A DNA stretch of 9,519 nucleotides from an uncultured Oscillospiraceae bacterium. Its GTDB lineage: Bacteria; Bacillota; Clostridia; Oscillospirales; Oscillospiraceae. The notes below the pieces were generated by a model that was not told the DNA's origin, searched no databases, and saw nothing but the letters and a program-made list of their open reading frames with translations. Shown in pieces: positions 6,985-9,519 of this stretch; the stretch's first letter is position 1; the number at the start of each line of letters is the position of its first letter. A program made the translations under genes and the position numbers. The stretch covers positions 1 through 9,519 of the forward strand of contig CAUBQU010000034.1 in assembly GCA_958438185.1 (NCBI GenBank), written 5' to 3'.

Positions 6985-8136
6985 ATGAAAAAAGGAATCG
7001 CACTGCTTTTGGCCCTGTGCCTACTGCTGACGCTGGCCGCCTGCGGCGGCACGACCGGCTCAGACGACCCAGCGGGCTCCGCCCCGACCGAGACTGGGGT
7101 CCAGACATCGGACCCGGCGACCATCACCGTCGTCGACCATGCCGATAATACCGTGACACTGCCCGCCGATGTCCAGCGCATCGCGGTCTGCGATATTTAC
7201 CCGCTGCCGTCGGTCCTGACGATCTTCTTCGATTCTGCAGAGAAGATCGTCGGCATGGCGCCGCCCAGCATGAGCGCGGCGAAGAACAGCCTGCTCTCTG
7301 AGCTCTATCCGGAAATTCTGAATGCCGAGACGGGCTTTATCGACGGCAGTCAGATCAATATGGAAGAGCTGCTGAAGCTGGAGCCGGACGTCGTATTCTA
7401 CAGCGCGTCGAACCCGGAGCAGGGCCGGCAACTGACGGAAAACGGCTTCAACGCCGTGGCCATCTCCGTCAACAAATGGGGCTACAATGCCATTGAGACC
7501 CTCAACGAGTGGATCAAGCTCCTCTCTCAGATCTTCCCGGAGAACGACAAGGCCGAGACCGTCGCCCAGTATTCGGAGGATATTTACGACCTGGTCCAGT
7601 CCCGGGTGGCGGAGCTGCCGGAGGCGGAGCGGCGGAAGGTCTTCTTCCTGTTCCAGTATAACGAGACGCAGATCCTCACCTCCGGCGGCAGCTTCTTCGG
7701 CCAGTGGTGGGCCGATGCTACGGGCTGTGTGAATGTCGCGTCCGAGCTGGCGCAGGACAACTCCGTCCCCGTGACGCTGGAACAGGTCTATGCCTGGGAC
7801 CCGGACCTCATTTTTGTGACGAATTTTACGACGGCCCAGCCTCAGGATCTCTATGACAATACCGTCGGCAGCTACGATTGGTCCGGCGTCAACGCGGTGC
7901 AGAACCAGCAGGCCTTTAAAATGCCGCTGGGGATGTATCGCAGCTATACCCCCGGCGTGGATACGCCGATTACACTGCTCTGGCTGGCAAAATCTGCCTA
8001 TCCTGCGCTGTTTGAAGATATTGATATCACGCAGCAGACCGTGGATTACTACAAGACGGTCTTTGACGTTACGCTGACAGAGGCGCAGGCGGAAGCAATC
8101 TTTACGCCGGTGGCCGACGCCGCAGGCGGTTTCTAA
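6985..8136 (+). CDS. ABC transporter substrate-binding lipoprotein (iron/metal-chelate type)
   Basis: A 383-residue lipoprotein with a signal peptide (MKKG followed by a leucine-rich core) and lipobox LAAC with Cys20 as the lipidated residue, followed by a low-complexity G/S/T/D linker to about residue 45. The body resembles the class III (FecB/BtuF-type) binding proteins: an N-terminal lobe opening with TITVVDHADNTVTLP, ELLKLEPDVVFY, a rigid linking helix around WGYNAIETLNEWIKLLSQIF, and a second lobe with WDPDLIFVTNF. Such proteins capture ferric siderophores, haem, corrinoids or related complexes outside the membrane and deliver them to FecCD-type permeases. AAGGAG (6971-6976) is 8 bases before the start. 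It lies 24 bases after the nifK-like stop with no terminator between, so it is in the same operon as its probable permease and ATPase although four genes separate them. Confidence 0.9.
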   Translation: MKKGIALLLALCLLLTLAACGGTTGSDDPAGSAPTETGVQTSDPATITVVDHADNTVTLPADVQRIAVCDIYPLPSVLTIFFDSAEKIVGMAPPSMSAAKNSLLSELYPEILNAETGFIDGSQINMEELLKLEPDVVFYSASNPEQGRQLTENGFNAVAISVNKWGYNAIETLNEWIKLLSQIFPENDKAETVAQYSEDIYDLVQSRVAELPEAERRKVFFLFQYNETQILTSGGSFFGQWWADATGCVNVASELAQDNSVPVTLEQVYAWDPDLIFVTNFTTAQPQDLYDNTVGSYDWSGVNAVQNQQAFKMPLGMYRSYTPGVDTPITLLWLAKSAYPALFEDIDITQQTVDYYKTVFDVTLTEAQAEAIFTPVADAAGGF

Positions 8137-8172
8137 GCCAAAGCACAGATTTTAGAGAGGGGAGGATATCTT

Positions 8173-9369
8173 ATGAGCCTGAACGATACCCCCGCCGCCG
8201 GGCGGCTGCACATCGGTTTTTTCGGCCGCCGCAACGCGGGAAAATCCAGCTTGGTCAATGCCATCACCGGCCAGGATCTGGCCGTCGTCTCTGACGTGCA
8301 GGGCACGACGACGGACCCGGTCTCCAAGGCTATGGAGCTGCTGCCCCTGGGCCCCGTCCAGATCATCGACACGCCGGGCTTTGACGACGTGGGCGCGCTG
8401 GGCGCATTGCGGGTGGAAAAAACCCGCCAGATCCTGCGCAAGACGGACCTCGCCGTTCTGGTGGCCGACGCGACGCAGTCGCTGCAGGCGGCAGACCGGC
8501 AGCTGCTGGCGCTGTTTCGGGAGCGCAAGATTCCGTACCTCATCGCCTATAACAAGTGCGACCTCCTGCCGGGCCGCCCGATCCCGCGGGAGGGGGAGAT
8601 CTATGTCAGCGCCCTGCGGGGGCTAAATATCAAAGAATGTAAGCAGATGCTGGGCCAGTTTGCCCCGAAGGGAAAGCAAATTCGCCTTGTGGGCGATCTG
8701 ATCTCCGGCGGCGATCCTGTCGTTTTGGTGACGCCCATTGACGAATCTGCGCCGAAGGGGCGGATGATCCTGCCCCAGCAGCAGGCCATCCGGGATATTC
8801 TGGACGCTGGCGCTGTGGCGCTGGTGACGCAACCGGACCAGCTGCCGGGGCTACTTGCCGGGCTGCGCACGCCGCCGCGCCTGGTCATCACGGATAGCCA
8901 GGCGTTTGCCGAGGTGGCGGCGATGCTCCCGGCGGAGATGCCGCTGACGTCATTCTCCATCCTTATGGCCCGCTACAAGGGCTATCTCTCCGGCGCAGTA
9001 GCCGGGGCCGCGGCACTGGACCGGCTGCAGGACGGCGACCGTATCCTGATGGCCGAGGGCTGCACGCATCACCGCCAGTGCAACGACATTGGCACGGTGA
9101 AAATTCCAAACTGGCTGCGGCAGCACACGGGCAAGCGCCTGGAGATCACCACCTGCTCCGGCGGGGATTTCCCCCAGGACCTGACGCCCTATGCTGCCAT
9201 CATCCACTGCGGCGGCTGCATGCTTAATGACCGGGAGATCGACTTCCGGCAGCAGCAGGCGGCGCAGCAGAGGGTGCCCTTTACGAATTACGGCGTGACC
9301 GTGGCCAAAATGAAGGGCATTTTGCAGCGCAGCCTGGCGCCGCTGGCAGAAATCGGTGAAGATGTATGA
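8173..9369 (+). CDS. hydF: HydF-like [FeFe]-hydrogenase maturation GTPase
   Basis: A 398-residue protein of normal HydF length. HydF is the scaffold on which the two-iron subcluster of [FeFe]-hydrogenase is assembled before transfer to the apo-enzyme. The N-terminal Era-like GTPase domain has G1 GRRNAGKS (18-25), the threonine-rich G2 GTTTDPV (44-50), G3 DTPG (66-69), G4 NKCD (127-130) and G5 SAL (146-148). The C-terminal domain carries the iron-sulfur ligands: Cys297-x-His299 and HCGGC (His345, Cys346, Cys349), matching the family C-x-H...H-C-x-x-C pattern. The start at 8173 has AGGGGAGG ending 7 bases upstream. It follows the lipoprotein gene by 36 bases with no terminator and closes the operon. 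Finding HydE and HydF without HydG or a hydrogenase nearby is unusual; the partners may be elsewhere in the genome, or HydF may serve the nitrogenase-like system. Confidence 0.95.
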   Translation: MSLNDTPAAGRLHIGFFGRRNAGKSSLVNAITGQDLAVVSDVQGTTTDPVSKAMELLPLGPVQIIDTPGFDDVGALGALRVEKTRQILRKTDLAVLVADATQSLQAADRQLLALFRERKIPYLIAYNKCDLLPGRPIPREGEIYVSALRGLNIKECKQMLGQFAPKGKQIRLVGDLISGGDPVVLVTPIDESAPKGRMILPQQQAIRDILDAGAVALVTQPDQLPGLLAGLRTPPRLVITDSQAFAEVAAMLPAEMPLTSFSILMARYKGYLSGAVAGAAALDRLQDGDRILMAEGCTHHRQCNDIGTVKIPNWLRQHTGKRLEITTCSGGDFPQDLTPYAAIIHCGGCMLNDREIDFRQQQAAQQRVPFTNYGVTVAKMKGILQRSLAPLAEIGEDV

Positions 9370-9387
9370 CAAAAGACGGAAAAACCG

Positions 9388-9416
9388 TTGACAAAACCTG
9401 TTTCTTGTAGGATAAT
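9388..9416 (+). promoter_or_regulatory. sigma-A type promoter after hydF
   Basis: TTGACA (9388-9393) and GATAAT (9411-9416) are separated by exactly 17 bases, matching consensus at 11 of 12 positions. It begins 19 bases after the hydF stop. The predicted start, near 9421-9424, lies at the foot of the hairpin at 9425-9451, so the transcript would begin with a terminator-like structure before the next gene at 9499. Confidence 0.7.
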
Positions 9417-9424
9417 AGGCAAAA

Positions 9425-9458
9425 GCCCCTGGCAGCGACCTGACCAGGGGCAATTTTT
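9425..9458. terminator. intrinsic terminator of the operon, possibly bidirectional
   Basis: Bases 9425-9432 and 9444-9451 form a perfect 8-bp stem with an 11-base loop, followed by AATTTTTA on the + strand. The - strand reads TTTTGCC after the same stem, so it can act in both directions. It follows hydF by 55 bases and most simply ends the operon. Because a promoter lies just before it, it could also act as a leader attenuator for the following gene. Confidence 0.8.
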
Positions 9459-9498
9459 ACCGGCGGACGGCCGGAATGCAAGAAATGGAGTTAGGGCG

Positions 9499-9519
9499 AT
9501 GAAACGGACAAATCCTGTA
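9499..9519 (+). CDS. start of a downstream gene (partial, unidentified)
   Basis: An ATG at 9499 opens a frame of seven codons (MKRTNPV) that runs off the window. GGAG (9487-9490) lies 8 bases upstream, the same spacing as the other genes here, and the promoter at 9388-9416 points toward it. Seven residues cannot identify a product. Confidence 0.5.

Noticed and set aside
9394..9403. AAAC-CT-GTTT inverted repeat inside the spacer of the right-hand promoter
   Set aside because: Four-base arms are too short to call an operator, and no similar repeat occurs at the left-hand promoter.
554..9453. Many long minus-strand and alternative-frame open frames (for example 554-1156, 1676-2278, 4718-5197, 8950-9453)
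   Set aside because: All lie opposite or across genes with clear family matches, have low-complexity Arg/Ala/Pro-rich translations and show no domain signatures; they are shadows of high G+C third positions.
9460..9474. Short CCGGC/GCCGG hairpin after the operon terminator
   Set aside because: The 5-bp stem is expected often in this base composition and is not followed by a T run.
1..9519. CRISPR array, insertion sequence, tRNA or rRNA
   Set aside because: No spaced direct repeats, transposase motifs, terminal inverted repeats or structural RNA signatures were seen; almost all the DNA is accounted for by protein genes.

Overview
The window looks like chromosomal DNA from a G+C-rich, strictly anaerobic member of the Firmicutes (Clostridia, possibly Oscillospiraceae-like). 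This rests on the strong AGGAGG-type ribosome binding sites, a typical Firmicutes lipoprotein signal, and the [FeFe]-hydrogenase maturation proteins HydE and HydF together with a TM1266-family protein. The taxonomic call is inference. Every convincing gene is on the + strand.

Layout. A hairpin terminator (28-46) closes whatever lies upstream. A near-consensus promoter (123-151) then leads into a small stand-alone TM1266-family protein (180-446). A leader with mutually exclusive hairpins ending in an intrinsic terminator (about 453-555) follows; it resembles a transcription attenuator or riboswitch. Next come six genes in which all five junctions are 4-base ATGA overlaps: a FecCD-type permease (594-1622), its ABC ATPase carrying a second TM1266-like domain fused at the C-terminus (1619-2686), HydE (2683-3741), a NifH-like iron protein (3738-4499), a NifD-like subunit (4496-5821) and a NifK-like subunit (5818-6960). 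After short gaps come the transporter's lipoprotein (6985-8136) and HydF (8173-9369). The 3' edge holds a second near-consensus promoter (9388-9416), a hairpin terminator (9425-9458) and the first seven codons of another gene (9499-9519).

How it may work. The permease, ATPase and lipoprotein form a complete class of importer used for iron-siderophores, haem, corrinoids or metal complexes. The NifH-like protein has the nucleotide and [4Fe-4S] motifs of a two-component reductase. The NifD/K-like pair keeps cysteines in the places of P-cluster ligands but seems to lack the FeMo-cofactor ligands, so this is probably not a nitrogen-fixing enzyme. It is more like the nitrogenase-related reductases that act on bound cofactors or small molecules. 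HydE and HydF normally build the H-cluster of [FeFe]-hydrogenase together with HydG. Here HydG and the hydrogenase are absent and a nitrogenase-like reductase sits between HydE and HydF. The most interesting reading is a dedicated, uncharacterised metallocofactor pathway with its own importer, its own ligand-sensing domains (one free, one on the ATPase) and a leader switch. That model is inference; the gene identities are well supported.
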